The notes beneath the pieces are model-generated. The model saw nothing but the letters and a program-made list of their open reading frames with translations, searched no databases and had not been told where the DNA came from. From Amoeboaphelidium protococcarum (taxonomy: Eukaryota > Aphelidiomycota > Aphelidea), in the NCBI GenBank assembly GCA_023515745.1, contig JALECJ010000255.1, positions 2,118,001-2,182,000 on the forward strand: a stretch of 64,000 bases of DNA, read 5' to 3'. Positions 44,040-55,680 of this stretch are shown here, piece after piece. The translations under genes were made by a program, and so were the position numbers. Position 1 is the first letter of the stretch; each line of letters begins with the position of its first letter.

Positions 44040-47000
44040 TCATTTTGGGGAAGTTAACATACTAGTCACCGACTTTCTACCAACTCCAGGGATACCATGT
44101 TCGATACGCTCCATCTCTTTAGGAGTGAACTGGAAGATTGCATTCAAAACTGGTACCAGCTGCGGTCTAGTGTGAGCATCAGTCATAAACTTGAGCACTA
44201 CATTGCGCACGTACGTGTGATTGAGATCCTTATCATTCAGAGCTGATTGAGTTTTCTGATCACTCAACTTTTGCAGATCCTCCTTCAACTTCTAGTTCAG
44301 TGCCTCCAACTGCTTCTCTTTAGCCGAATACTCTTCCTCAATCTCATCCATCTGTTGCTCTCTTTCACTCAGACTTGTTTTCAAATTCTAAATCTCTCTC
44401 TGCATCCCCTCTAATCGCTTCTAATTCTATCCAGCTTCCTTTCTAAGACGCTCCACCTCTTATTGATCAGATTCACTACTCTTAATCTAACTCGAAATCT
44501 ACTATTTCTGCTCCTCAAGCTACTTTACGTGTTATTGAGCTTCCTATAATGCAGTCTTGGTTGAATCTAATTGAGACTGAAGATTATCTTTATCAGATTA
44601 TACACTCTAAAGTTAGTTCAATTGCTATTCAAGTTCCGATGACTTGGCTTATAAAGATTCACGAAGACTTTCGACTTCCTACCTGCTAGAGCTCTTAATC
44701 CTCTCCTTTTCATTCTAAATCTACTCCAGCTCACTCTTAATAGACGTCAATTCATTGCGCATCGTCATATTCTCTTCAGATCTTGATTCGAATAGCTTCT
44801 TTGACATTGCCAATTCCTCTTCAATTATTCCAATCTTATCTGACAGATCCTTAATGGAGGCATCTTTCTGATCAAGCATATCTTGGTGCTGGCCAAATTC
44901 TTCAGCCATAGATTTGGACTTAACTTAATGATCTTTCAGCTATTACTGAACAGAATCACGCTGCTCTGCAGTATCCTTCAGCTGAGTAGACAGAGATTCA
45001 ACCTGAGCATTCAACTAGCCAATTCTGGTTTCCAGCTACTATACCTACTCCTTGGCACTCTCTGACTCTTTCAACTGCTATTGAATACTACTGAGATTAG
45101 ATCTCAATTCATCCAGCTCCTAGTCTTTAGTCTTGATTGAACTCTACAGCTGCTCCACCTACTGGTTGGCGGTATCATACTCCTACTGCAATTTATCTTT
45201 CTACTACTTGGCAGCTCTAAGAAAATTGACAGTCTTCAGTAATTTCTCCTTCTCTTCAGCCAGAGATTGTTCAACTCGCGACTTTTCACCAGTCAACTGC
45301 TCCACCTACTCACTCAATTTCTATACACTTTCACTTTATGCCGAGGCACTTTGATCAATACGAGACTACAGATCCTAGATGATTTGAGCTTTCTCGGTCA
45401 ACTAATCTTACAGCTATTTGCACTAATCATTCAACTGTTGCTTCTCGTCATCATGGGACACCATCTACTGTTTTACAGACTCCAATTCTAATGCAAGAGA
45501 CTCTACTTTACTATTCGCTTCGTTCAACTCCGTAATCTTACCATCCAATTCAGCTTTCTACTACTCCAAATTATTCTTAGAGCCAGCTTATTACTGATCC
45601 ATCTCACTTTACATCTCAGTGAGCTTAGATTTCATCTCATCACAAAGAGGCTCTAATTCATTACATTTAGCACGCAGTTCCTCCTTCTCACGGGTTACAG
45701 TATTCACTACTTACTACTGCTCAACCAACTAATGCTACAAATCTTCAACCTGAGTACGCAGCTAGCCAACCTGATCAGATTCTGACTCTTTTACCGTGTT
45801 CAATGACTAGGTAACATTATCCAATTATAACTTTAAGCTGTCAATTTCCTACTATCTTTCATTAATCGCTTCAGCAAATTGACTCTTTTCAGTTTTCAAT
45901 TAGCTCAACTCCTCATCCAGTTTACTAATTTCACACTCCTTCTCTTGGATAGACACCAAATCGGACTTATTCTACTCACGGACGTTATTAAGCTCAGTGT
46001 CTTTGTCAGATAATTAGGTGGATTATTCAGAGGATTTCTAATTCAACGCTTAAACCTATTGCTACAGATCTTAAATCTGCGACTATGCTTATTAAAGCTA
46101 TTGATCCAACTCAACTTTAGCCTAAGAATCGTTCTAACTTTACTCACTCAGCTGCTATTCCAACTCATTAACACGTGCAATCTTTTCATCTAGTTAGCTT
46201 TAAGTCTACTGAACGGATTACTGTAATGCATCAAGAGTGGAATTCTAATCACTAGATTTCTAATCAACTTGACTTTGCAATTCCTATAGTTAAGTCTAGA
46301 ACTATTAAATTTAATATTCTTTATCTTAAAGTGAGGACTAGAGATTCTCAATCAATTTTTCACCTTCTTTCAATTTTTATTCCAATTCCACTTTGGCAGA
46401 ATCATCATCACTCTATTACTTTTACTACAGTTGCTCCTGACGCTCATACAACTTTTCAACTTATAACTTCAATTCGTTCAGCTAAGAATTAAGCTACTTC
46501 ACTTCAGACTACTTGGACTCTAGATTACCGACCAACTATTACTTATCACGAGATAATTCATCCATCTAAGACTATAACTTATTAATCTACTCATCCTTCT
46601 CCTTGATAGCAGATTCAGAGTCAGATGCATTACTATCGCCCTTATTCTACTACTCTGATGACGCCTTCTATAAGTCAGTCTTCAACTTTTTATTATCATC
46701 AGCCAACTGCTTGGCCTTGTCCATCATCTACTTCAGGTGACCGGCATACTTTTTAACTGCAGCATTCAACTCAGCCACCTGCGCTTCTAAATCTTTCACT
46801 TTCTAAGCATTATTATTATCATCGCCAGTCTCTTTTCCCTATTACTAGTAATTATCACTCGACTACTACTACTATTACTCAACAGCTTTCTATTACGCAG
46901 ACTACTTTTACAACTCTTCTCTCAACGTATGAATGGTTAGATGCTGAGAACGCATATGAGATGCCAATTACTCGATGAAATCATCCTACCTGGAATTGTA

Positions 47001-47360
47001 GTTGTTAATGTACTGAGTACTCACCGGCTAGAAACCATCTAGTGGAGTAAGTTCAGAGACAATCTTGTTCAGAGCATTTCTCTCCTTCACCAGCACTTAC
47101 ACAGCCTTGTACAAATAGTCATACGACGGCTAACCTGATTGCTACTACTACTGGGACTACGACTAAGATTTATCACTACCCATACTTAATCTGCTACCTG
47201 GACGATCGACTTGACTCAAATCAACATTATCTGTGGATTAAGACTTGGATTGAGCACCACTACCACTCTATTACTATTACTAAGATTCACCTCTAACATT
47301 CATGTTCATATTACTCTATAATTGCTGAGTAGCCTCTTGCAATTTCTTGAACATGCTCAT
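44040..47360 (-). CDS. GRIP-domain golgin, long coiled coil
   Basis: 1106 residues in one frame from ATG 47360. Residues 1-130 are Ser/Gln-rich with a small folded patch (PSYDYLYKAVQVLVKERNALNKIVSELTP). About 130-1030 is continuous coiled coil with abundant Gln, mostly written TAG/TAA, so the standard code sees almost no ORF from 45.5 to 47.3 kb. The C-terminal GRIP domain (about 1040-1095) reads YVRNVVLKFMTDAHTRPQLVPVLNAIFQFTPKEMERIE, with the Tyr that contacts Arl1. GRIP golgins are trans-Golgi tethers recruited by Arl1 GTPase (yeast Imh1, animal golgin-97/245). Confidence 0.92.
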
Positions 47361-47751
47361 TCTATATCACTCCGATTATCAACCTGTTCGATTAAGATAA
47401 ATACTTGCTATAATAATATCCAGACCAAAAATTTTAGAGAGTAAAATATATAAAAGATCACACGATGCTGAGAAAGAGCAAGCCTACAGTAAGTGAACAG
47501 AAAAGAACAAAAGCTGGCGGAGAGTAAAGAAGAGGAACGAGAGTTGTCGCAACAAGATTTTAGTCATCGCTCGCTCGCTCTCTCCCAAATGCTCTGCGCG
47601 AAGAGATGAAAACGCGCTCACGATCATCTTTAAATTCTAAGGAGTCGATCGTGCCTCTATTGTGTGGTTGGTCTCCATTCAAACTTCATTCTGTAATTAT
47701 CACCGAAATTGATTGAATAATAGTGTTAGGAAATAACTAGATCATCTTATA
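47361..47751. other. Divergent promoter region, no gene seen
   Basis: Spacer between the golgin gene (minus) and the acidic protein gene (plus). A purine-rich block and several GCTCGCTC-like repeats occur near 47570. No RNA gene was recognised. Confidence 0.5.
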
Positions 47752-49638
47752 ATGATTTTGCAAGTGACTGCGTATGTAGTGCATAGAAAAGATGTGGAGT
47801 AGTATCGACATTACCCACAGGATGCCTTGGACAAGATGTATTACGCAAAAGAGATAAAATGTGTCAAATTGTTGTATGATTATGATCAGGCAGCGCTAAA
47901 GATGGACCGATTGAAATCGGAGTTGTAATAGCTTATTATGACACTTTTGCGATCGGATAGATTGATTTAGATTGCCTGCTTTCAGCTGAAGGATGGCTTT
48001 GATTTGTATGATGGAATGCTCGTTAAGGAATTGGTGGCGTTGAATGGTCAATTTTTACGCGTCATTGCTTACAAAGGCGAGTAGTCATTGAATGTGTAAT
48101 CTAGTACTCCTGCTGCAGTTAAGGAATCTTCTGATACCGTTGATACTGGTGATAGCAGTACAAAGACCAAGTAGAAGAAAAGTAAAAAGAAGCGCTAAAA
48201 GATTGCTGTGGATGATACCGTTGTACAGAAATAAGATGACGTTGTACATGTGCCTTCGCCAGTGCCTATTGTTTAGTAGTCTTCTGAGGACGTCAAGGGT
48301 GATGGTGCTGAAGTGGACGCGGAGTTGGAAAAGAAATTAGCCAAGAAGGAGAGGAAGCGTAAGCGTAAGTTAGAGCAAGAATAGGAATAGGTGTAAGTGT
48401 AAGCTGAGGAGCCTAAAGTGGCCGTTGTTGAAAAATCTGAAGAGGCTCCTAAAGCTAAACGTAAGAAGGAGAAGAAGTCCAAGAGCTCTAAGCCCGTAAT
48501 TACTCCAACTCCTACTCCTCCTTAAGAGTAGCCTTAACAATCCATGTTTGTGATGGTGAGCGATGAAGATGTGTCACCCTATATTGCCGTATCAGTTCCA
48601 GATGTTAATGAGTCTGTTGCATAAGTTGAAAAAGTTATTGAGAAGCCTGAGGAGATGGATATCAATCAACCGTCATTAGAACAGTCGTCAAACGATAATT
48701 AAGCTCCAACTCATATTCAGAATGTTGACGAACAGTCTTAACAGGAGAGTCCACCTATAACTGTTGAGGAACCGTAAATTGAAATGGAGGTTGGATAAGC
48801 CCCGACAGAAGACCGCTCTGCAGAGACTGCTGAAGAAGACGCGTCACCAAAAGCTGCTGACATTGCCGGTGATACAGTAGAGTCCTTGCCTGTTACTGTG
48901 ACTGAGAAGGAGGCTGCTGAGACTCTAGATGCTCCAGTGAAAGATGATTCTTTGAAGGTTGATACTACTGATTAGGAAGAAGTAGTCAGTCACGAAACTG
49001 CTGATCATGGCGACGTCATTAATGAGGATGATCAATTTGCTACTAAGAGTGTCGATGTTGAAATTCCGTAGACACCAGCTTAGGAGGTCAGTGCCTAAGA
49101 AGAGGTAGTCTCATCCCCTACTTAGTTACCTCTGGACTTACCCTCAGATTCAAGTGATGATGATTCGTCTTCTTCAGACTCTACCACATCTAGCGATGAT
49201 GATGAGGAAGACAATAGCGTCACTAGCAAAATCAACACTGGTGGCAATACACTGAGAGTGTCTTTCCCAAATGAAGCCTCAACTCCAATTACTTTGCCTG
49301 TACAATTGAATGCTACCAGCACTTCTATCACTAAATTGCCAACGCTGTCTGATATCAAATTTAGCTTCCCTCCGGTGACTGTTGCTCAGAGCAGTGAGTA
49401 GAATCCTTCTTCCAAAATTGGCATTTAGAATAACTCCACCGCTGCATCAACTATTGTTAAAACGTCGCCACCAGTTGCAGACAAAAAGTCAGAAGATAGC
49501 GATGATGATGGTGATGATGGTATGAGTCTGTTGTTGAAATAGCAATAGAAAGCAGTGACACCGCCAGCATCATAGCAGAAGAAGCGCGTCAGGGCCAAGA
49601 AGGTGAAAGATCAACCAGCACCCGTAAAATAGAAATGA
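47752..49638 (+). CDS. Unknown protein: small N-terminal domain plus long acidic/basic disordered tail
   Basis: 628 residues in one frame (TGA 49636). Residues 1-105 look folded and unrecognised (MILQVTAYVVHRKDVEQYRHY, then KLLYDYDQAALKMDRLKSELQQL, FQLKDGFDLYDGMLVKELVAL). The rest alternates Lys-rich clusters (SKKKRQK, KKERKRKRKLEQ) with acidic and Ser/Thr/Pro stretches, and ends with KKRVRAKKVK. This resembles nucleolar or chromatin-associated disordered proteins in composition only. Family not recognised. Confidence 0.65.
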
Positions 49639-49682
49639 GAAATAATAATAAAGTGAATTATGAAGGTACAATAAACGATGGA

Positions 49683-50786
49683 TCATTGAGTCTTTTTAGC
49701 CTTTGTCTTACCACCTACATTAGCTGTGCGACCATTAACGCGATCTTTAGAAGATTACTATTAATACGAACTACCAATGCCCACGTATGACAGAATCTTG
49801 ACAGTGATAGTAAAGAACCATCTGAAATTCATATATCCCATGATGACGAGGTATGAAGCGTAAGCCAATTAACCATAACTCGTGGTGTATCCCTGCTCGG
49901 TCAACATCTCGTAAATGAACCAAGGCATCGTTAGAATTCTGAAAACAAAGAAGCTCAACCATAACAAGATTCCATTCGTGAGATAGAGCCTGGAATACCA
50001 TTTAGGTAAAATCTTTTGCTATTCTCCAGAGTCTTCTTTATCATCATTATGAATCTAAGAGGCACCATTAGATTAAAGAATGTGATCTTTAATTCGCATC
50101 AAAATCCATCGAAAGTTCAGAAATGGAGAACTGAATTCAGCAGAGAGTAATAGCAGCGCGGCATCTTCACGGAATGGTTGATCAACCTGGCTGTAGATGG
50201 AGATGCCCATGATCAAATGATGGATAAGCATTTCGTACCCAACCTTCTATGCCTAAGTGTTGCGCTATCCATTCTACTACTTAGATGGTATCAATAGCCA
50301 AATCATCTGGATAGTGTCATACAGCGTGTAACCGAGAGAGTACATCCATAGCGTCCGTATGGAGTATACAAAATTTTCCCAGCTATGCAGCGGAACAGTA
50401 TTACACTGGTATTTCATACTCTTAAAGTCATAATTGTACATTAAAAAAGGCAGCGATAGACCAAATCTGATAGAGTTGACGCGTCGAATCCATTCGCTTT
50501 AATCAGAGCCTTTAGGCAGTGACGCTGCAGCGCGATAAGCAGGCACCAACATCAAGCACGGGTGAATTATCAGGTGCATAGCCCAGAATGCCAATGCACT
50601 ATACAGTATAATCTAGATCTCTATCCAAGTGGGAAATTCTTCCAATTTCATCTTTAGTCTTTAAATCTGAGGCTTAGCTAGAAGATCTACTGCAAATGGT
50701 AAGTTGAAAATGGAGAGAAGAGAATTCCGATCGCGCTTTCGTCTTACAGAAAATAATGAAATTTTTTCATCATCATTTGTATTCAT
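49683..50786 (-). CDS. TLC-domain multi-pass membrane protein (TMEM56/TLCD-like)
   Basis: 367 residues with about six transmembrane helices. YSLGYTLYDTIQMI, VGYEMLIHHLIMGISIYS and LLLLSAEFSSPFLNFRWILMR are TLC landmarks. The adjacent His pair in the HH motif is conserved in TLCD and ceramide synthases. No Lag1 motif proper or homeodomain is visible, so a TLCD/TMEM56-type protein is preferred over ceramide synthase. The tail is Lys/Arg-rich. Its start codon is only 45 bp from that of the divergent PAM16 gene. Confidence 0.8.
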
Positions 50787-50831
50787 ATCAAAGAAAGTGT
50801 TGAGAATACAGGATATAAATCAGCGGTTGTG

Positions 50832-51284
50832 ATGTCTTCTAAAATTATTATTCAGCTTATTATAGCGGGTGCATCTGTCTTTGGTAAAGCTTTCCTGCAG
50901 GCGTATCAGTAAGCCCTGGCGAATGGTGGAAAGAAAGCTGGTTAGTAGGCGGCCGATGCTGCGTAAGGTGGTGCAAGTCGCGCTTTTTCAGAGCTCACCA
51001 GACGTACTGGTCTTTCTGCAGAGGAAGCCGCTCAGATCCTAAATGTGGAATATAAGAGTCTCATGGACAAGTATCGGTAGTAGAATACGCGATAAAGTGC
51101 GGTAGAAATGGTTTAGAAGAATTATGATCATTTATTCAAAGTGAACGATTAGAAGCAGGGAGGATCTTTCTATCTATAGTCAAAAGTTGTACGCGCGAAA
51201 GAGAGATTAGAAATGGAGTTGAAAGCTCTGGAGAAGACTACTGGTGCAGAGTCTTAGAGTGATCAATAGTCGACATCGAAATGA
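50832..51284 (+). CDS. PAM16: PAM16/TIM16, J-like subunit of the mitochondrial import motor
   Basis: 150 residues. The N-terminus (IIIQLIIAGASVFGKAFLQAYQQALANG) is the membrane-targeting segment. LSAEEAAQILNVEY and [34 protein letters not shown] are diagnostic for PAM16/Magmas. The J-like domain has no HPD motif, as in all PAM16 proteins. It pairs with PAM18 to regulate mtHsp70 at the TIM23 channel. Eleven of its Gln are TAG/TAA, several at conserved Gln positions. Confidence 0.95.
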
Positions 51285-51429
51285 TATTGACATTAATTGA
51301 TTCTAATAGACATTTTGTTGAATAGCGATTCTTTTTACTTTAAGTGGCAATCCGATGCCATAAAGTCTTTAGATTCAATACAATGTTTATTTATTCATTA
51401 CTTAATGCGTTCATCATCTATATTTATCA

Positions 51430-52494
51430 TCACATTGAGACACTTCTGAATCGTTTACCGCGTCGCTTCTAAGCAGCAAAGTTATCATCATCATCATTTT
51501 CAGTCTATTGATTAGCTGTATCAGAAGCGCGATGAAAGGACATTGCGGATGTGGAATCAACTCGCGTTACATTTGACTCAAACCCGGGGGTTGGTAATCG
51601 CTGCTCATTAGAGTACACCATCACATCTCTTGACTTTTCGTAAACTTTATTAGGATGACCGTGGTGAACAATAACACGACGGTTAGCATTATGTAGATCA
51701 AAACACACGTTGAAGCAGAAGGAAATCCAGCGATTTTGTTCAGTCAGGCCGTGTTGATCAAGTACGATGGAATCAAGTTTCAGATCCCAATCGAGCAACA
51801 ACAACATTCCGCGCTTAAAAGTAGCCAGTGAGCGACATGCCACACCAGTTATTGCTGACCAAGTACGGGTGGAGTACGCATTGTCATCCAGGAAATTGTT
51901 GGCGATCATACACGACGTGATAAGCACAGTGTTGAGAATTTTGATGCACTCCGTAAGGGTTGCGACACAGCCCAGCTTTATAACGCGAAGAAGCATCGGC
52001 ACCAGACTCTCACCTTTGTCATTCAGATACTGCTTTATATAACTGCTAGCTAGAATAAAGGCAAAAGTAGGCAGGTCTGCTCTTCTAAACATGACCTATA
52101 CGAATGCTTGCATCTGAGCATATTAAGCGCTATTGCAAATGGTAGCAAGTATGGTAGAGCATGCATCACCAAAAGACTTTGTTTAGCCGAGGCGATCATT
52201 CAGCATATCCATCAGTGAGGTGTTCAGCATGTCCAGTATGAAGCGACATTAAGCAGGAGCATTGCGACCAATTGCCTTGTCGAGTTTGTACATATAAGCA
52301 TCTGACGGAGATAATGTGCGTGTAGAAGCACCGACGCGACGAATCAATCCGCCCTACATTGGTTGACCTTAAGACTAGTGGACAGCATTTGAAACGGCGC
52401 CAGTACTTTAACGATTACGCGCGGTTGTAACAAGATCAATCTAAGCGCGAATGCCCATCTATTCAGCGGAAATTGTTTCAGTGATTTGCATCAT
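51430..52494 (-). CDS. PHO80-like cyclin
   Basis: 354 residues in one frame. The cyclin fold spans about residues 125-250: LPTFAFILASSYIKQYLN, CIKILNTVLITSCMIANNFLDDNAYSTRTWSAITGVACRSLATFKRGMLLLLDWDL. The KILNTVLITSCMIANNFLDD block is typical of the Pho80/Pcl and CNPPD1 group, which activates Pho85-type CDKs. N- and C-terminal flanks are low complexity. The C-terminus is acidic then basic (KRRGKRFRS). Pho80-type cyclins act in nutrient signalling and polarity in fungi. Confidence 0.8.
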
Positions 52495-52827
52495 TCCGAA
52501 TCAATTATTATCTATATATTCTTTGTGAATGAACTCTATTAGGATAGTACAATTAATCGATTAGATTTTAATTAATCTAAAGGAGATTTAAAATCAAATG
52601 ACCAAATCTAAATGTATGAAACTAAAGAATAAAAAAGATCTGGTTGATCCCAGTGTGATATTTATAAGCCGGATCAGTCGGTTAGAGTTTGATCTGCCAC
52701 GTCGTTTGTGGCACCCAAGATGCAACGTTCGAATCAGACAGAGTTACAGAGCGCGACAATAACACAATTTCTATTGGCCACAGGCATCATAATGTTACGG
52801 AATCTAATACACAGTTCCACTCAGAAG
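52495..52827. other. Intergenic spacer containing tRNA-like Pol III box motifs
   Basis: Between the cyclin start and the SFT2-like stop, both minus-strand genes. At 52674-52687 TCAGTCGGTTAGAG matches a tRNA A box. At 52727-52735 GTTCGAATC matches a B box. TGCCAC/GTGGCA (52695-52700, 52708-52713) forms a stem with a 7-nt loop between them. Acceptor and T stems do not pair, so this is not a functional tRNA as it stands. It may be a tRNA relic, a SINE head or an unrelated small RNA. Confidence 0.35.
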
Positions 52828-53517
52828 TCATAGAGGAAGAAAACTTGAGGCTGACCTTTAGAACACAGATGTAACCAAAGACATTCTTGTACCACACACG
52901 AGACGTCCAATAAACAAGAACACACCAGAGAATTGGACTACAATCAGAAAGACACAGAATATCTGACTCTGGAGGACTAGAGTGCCGTAGAGCATAAGTA
53001 ATATCATCACCGCGTTGCCAACCATTCCATAATTTATCCTTTGAGTGAAATCACGACCATCCCCCGACGTGTCATAAATGGTATCTATCATTGCTCGCCC
53101 AAACGTCCTAGATGAACCGTACGCTATTCTCATAAACAAGTATCCAACATACAAGAGAACCATACAAATCACGTACAGAAGCATAAACTTACTGGGCCGC
53201 AACACAATGAGCGGAATTGACCAGAACATAATCATTGTCATTAATAGTGCACCACCAAAGGACATCAATCCGTAAGTGAGGGCGTAAGATCGATTCTATA
53301 CTGAGGACATCCATGAGCCACCACCACCTCCTCCACTATAACTGTTCTATGACACGGAATTGACCGCCGGATTAGAATTTAATGATATCGAAGGCAAAGA
53401 GACATTCTTAAGGAGAGGTACATTAAAGTCTTTGAACTGGAAGCCAGTAGATGATGTTGACGCCTTGGACTAATTCTATTTAAATGATGAAAATTCCTTT
53501 CTAAAATCAGACTCCAT
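52828..53517 (-). CDS. SFT2/GOT1-type Golgi vesicle transport membrane protein
   Basis: 229 residues. A disordered N-terminus with a Gly run is followed by four transmembrane helices (about 85-205): LTYGLMSFGGALLMTMIMFW, then LRPSKFMLLYVICMVLLYVGYLFM, then GMVGNAVMILLMLYGTLVL, then FLIVVQFSGVFLFIGRLVCG. The PSKFMLLY phrase after helix 1 matches the SFT2 family (PxKFAxxYT). SFT2/GOT1 proteins assist fusion of vesicles with the Golgi. The match is moderate and rests partly on topology. Confidence 0.65.
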
Positions 53518-53691
53518 ATTTAGGTACTTATGAAAAAACTTCTCCACTTCTAATAAATAGTGCTAATGGATTTTATCAACAGCTGACAAATTCAGGGGTT
53601 AGGCTTTTACCACTTACTTTGCTTTACAAAGGATAGTCCTTCTCTAATCGTGCCCAATTGACGATCGATAATACAAAGCTACGGCGCTGTA

Positions 53692-54477
53692 ATGAGCGAA
53701 TAGGAATAGAATCAAGATGTATTGAAACTATACAGCTTTCCCAACTGCCCGCGAGAGCCTATTCCGCCGGCATTGTCAAACTTTGTGGTTAAGGTCGAGA
53801 CGTATCTGAGAATCAGAGGCGTGAAGTATGAAAAGATAACCAGGATGAGCGAAATGGGAAAGTCCCCCACTGGCAAACTCCCGTTCATTGAGTACCAGGG
53901 AGAGATTGTGGCTGACTCTGCTCTCATTATCCAGTACTTGGAGAAGAAACTGAACTTGGAAACTCCATCATTGTAGTACTCGGAGCAAGAGCTAGCTATT
54001 GGATACTCTTTTAAATCCATGATTGAGGAGTCGATGTACTTTTTGTGCCTGTATTAGAGATGGCAGGATGGTGGAGACTATTTTTGGGATGTCATGTTCG
54101 CCCCCAAGCTATCTATGATTGTCAGTTATTTCTTCAAATGGTATGTTGTCAGCGGCATGAAGAAGAAACTGTATGAGCAGGGTGTGGGCAGACACTCTGC
54201 GGAGTAAGTTTTAAAGTTCATTGAAGAGGCTCTGAGTAATTTGAGCGCGTTTTTGGGCTCAAAAAAGTATCTGTTGGGAGATCAGGTTCATCCAGAGTAT
54301 GACGCGTCCGTTTTTGGTCTATTGGTCAACATGGTCTATGCTTCAGCTCCTCATCAAGAGCAGTTTAGGCAGATTGTTTGGTCCAAGTCAAATCTGGTAA
54401 AGTATGTTGATCGCATGCTGGAAGTTTATTATCCTGAAAAGTTTCAGTTGGTCAAAGATTATCCGTATAAACGTTGA
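53692..54477 (+). CDS. FAXC/CDR-type glutathione-transferase-fold protein
   Basis: 261 residues. KLYSFPNCPREPIPPALSNFVVKVETYLRIRGVKYE, MSEMGKSPTGKLPFIEYQGEIVADSALIIQYLEKKL is the N-terminal thioredoxin-like half of the failed-axon-connections/metaxin-like GST branch. The C-terminal helical half includes LGSKKYLLGDQVHPEYDASVFGLLVNM. Residue chemistry of this branch differs from classical GSTs, and members in invertebrates take part in metal or xenobiotic response. No transmembrane anchor was seen. Enzymatic activity cannot be judged from sequence. Confidence 0.85.
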
Positions 54478-54708
54478 ATGACTACGGTAGTGTTACAGTG
54501 AATTGAAATATATATATATCGAATTTTTATTTCAAATTTGAGATAAAGTTTGAGCGTTTAATTACAATATATCGAGTCAGTGCACAATCTTGATTATCAA
54601 ACTCGGCGAACAGCGCGGCGAATATGAGCTTTTCGTGGCTCGACACAGTTAACTCGAGTCAACTAACAGCTTAATCCACAGACATTTTATTTACATTATA
54701 ACATTGCC

Positions 54709-55539
54709 ATGAATTTAGATACTCTGTTTATTGTATATTATATAGGAATGATGGCTGCAGCAGTATTAGCTCAGTAGCTTGAAGGAATCCGAGATTTAGC
54801 GTTAAATTATGGAAAGCACTTAAACGGTGATAGTTCAACGCAAAGCAATAGTCTGTATAAGTTGATCAGCGATTTCAAAGTCCCAAAATCTTGGTTCATT
54901 CACTTTTACATTGTTGGAATATTGTGTAATATGGCATGTTTACTATACAATGGTAATAATAGACTGTCTTTTGTCTAATCACTGTTTATGCTGCATCTGG
55001 TCAGACGCGTGATTGAATGTTACGCGTTTCAAATTAATAGCGGTTAAGCGTCCTCAGGTCGGCGGTCTCAAATGCTGATTATACATTATTTTATTGGTAT
55101 TTCTTTCTACATGGTCACTTCATTGGTATTCCAGACTCGGAGTTATGGTACTTCCAGTACAACATTTCTGAATGTAATCGCGTTGATACTGTTCACTGGT
55201 GGATAGTTTATACAGTTCTAAGCACATTCTCATCTGGCCTCTCTTCAAAAGTATACCGTTCCAATGAAATCCTGGTTTAAATACTCTTCTAATCCTCACT
55301 ATTTAGCTGAAATTATGATATTCACTGCATTTTTGCTATTCTTCCAATTTGATGCGTGTGTCATTGCATGTATGGTCTGGGTGGTGGTCAATCTTAGTAT
55401 TCTGGCAGACTCGACTCATCAATTGTACCTGAAGATGTCGAAAAGTTTGGACTCTAGCGAAAGAAACATAGTTCATAGTCGCGGTGCATTATTCGTGCGG
55501 ATTAAAATGAGTGAGTGGTTCAGTAAAGACTTTCAGTGA
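54709..55539 (+). CDS. Polyprenal/steroid reductase family (SRD5A3/Dfg10-like)
   Basis: 276 residues with about six hydrophobic segments. MLHLVRRVIECYAFQI, MLIIHYFIGISFYMVTSL, QFQAHSHLASLQKYTVPMKSWFKYSSNPHYLAEIMIF correspond to the ordered motifs of SRD5A3/DFG10 (RRxxE, HYxxG, HxxLAxLR, PHYLxE). The family acts in the ER on polyprenol-derived lipids to make dolichol for N-glycosylation. The start at 54709 is in frame with a hydrophobic first helix. A second in-frame ATG lies 39 bases on. Two ACGCGT sites fall in the coding sequence. Confidence 0.88.
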
Positions 55540-55680
55540 TGTGTCGATCGTTCTCAAAGCGATGAGTGTTTCTACTTTCTCCAAATCTTTTCCTCTTCTT
55601 CTTTCGGCCTTCATTTCAATTCATTTACTGACTTCAACTTGTGGTATATTCAACCTTTTAAATATTTCGATAGATAGAAA

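Noticed and set aside
45500..47340. Apparent absence of coding sequence (no standard ORFs for 1.8 kb)
   Set aside because: It is the Gln-rich golgin coiled coil, open when TAG/TAA are sense.
52640..52665. CTGGTTGATCC, identical to the start of eukaryotic SSU rRNA
   Set aside because: Similarity stops after about 15 bases; an 11-mer match is not rare enough in 64 kb on two strands.
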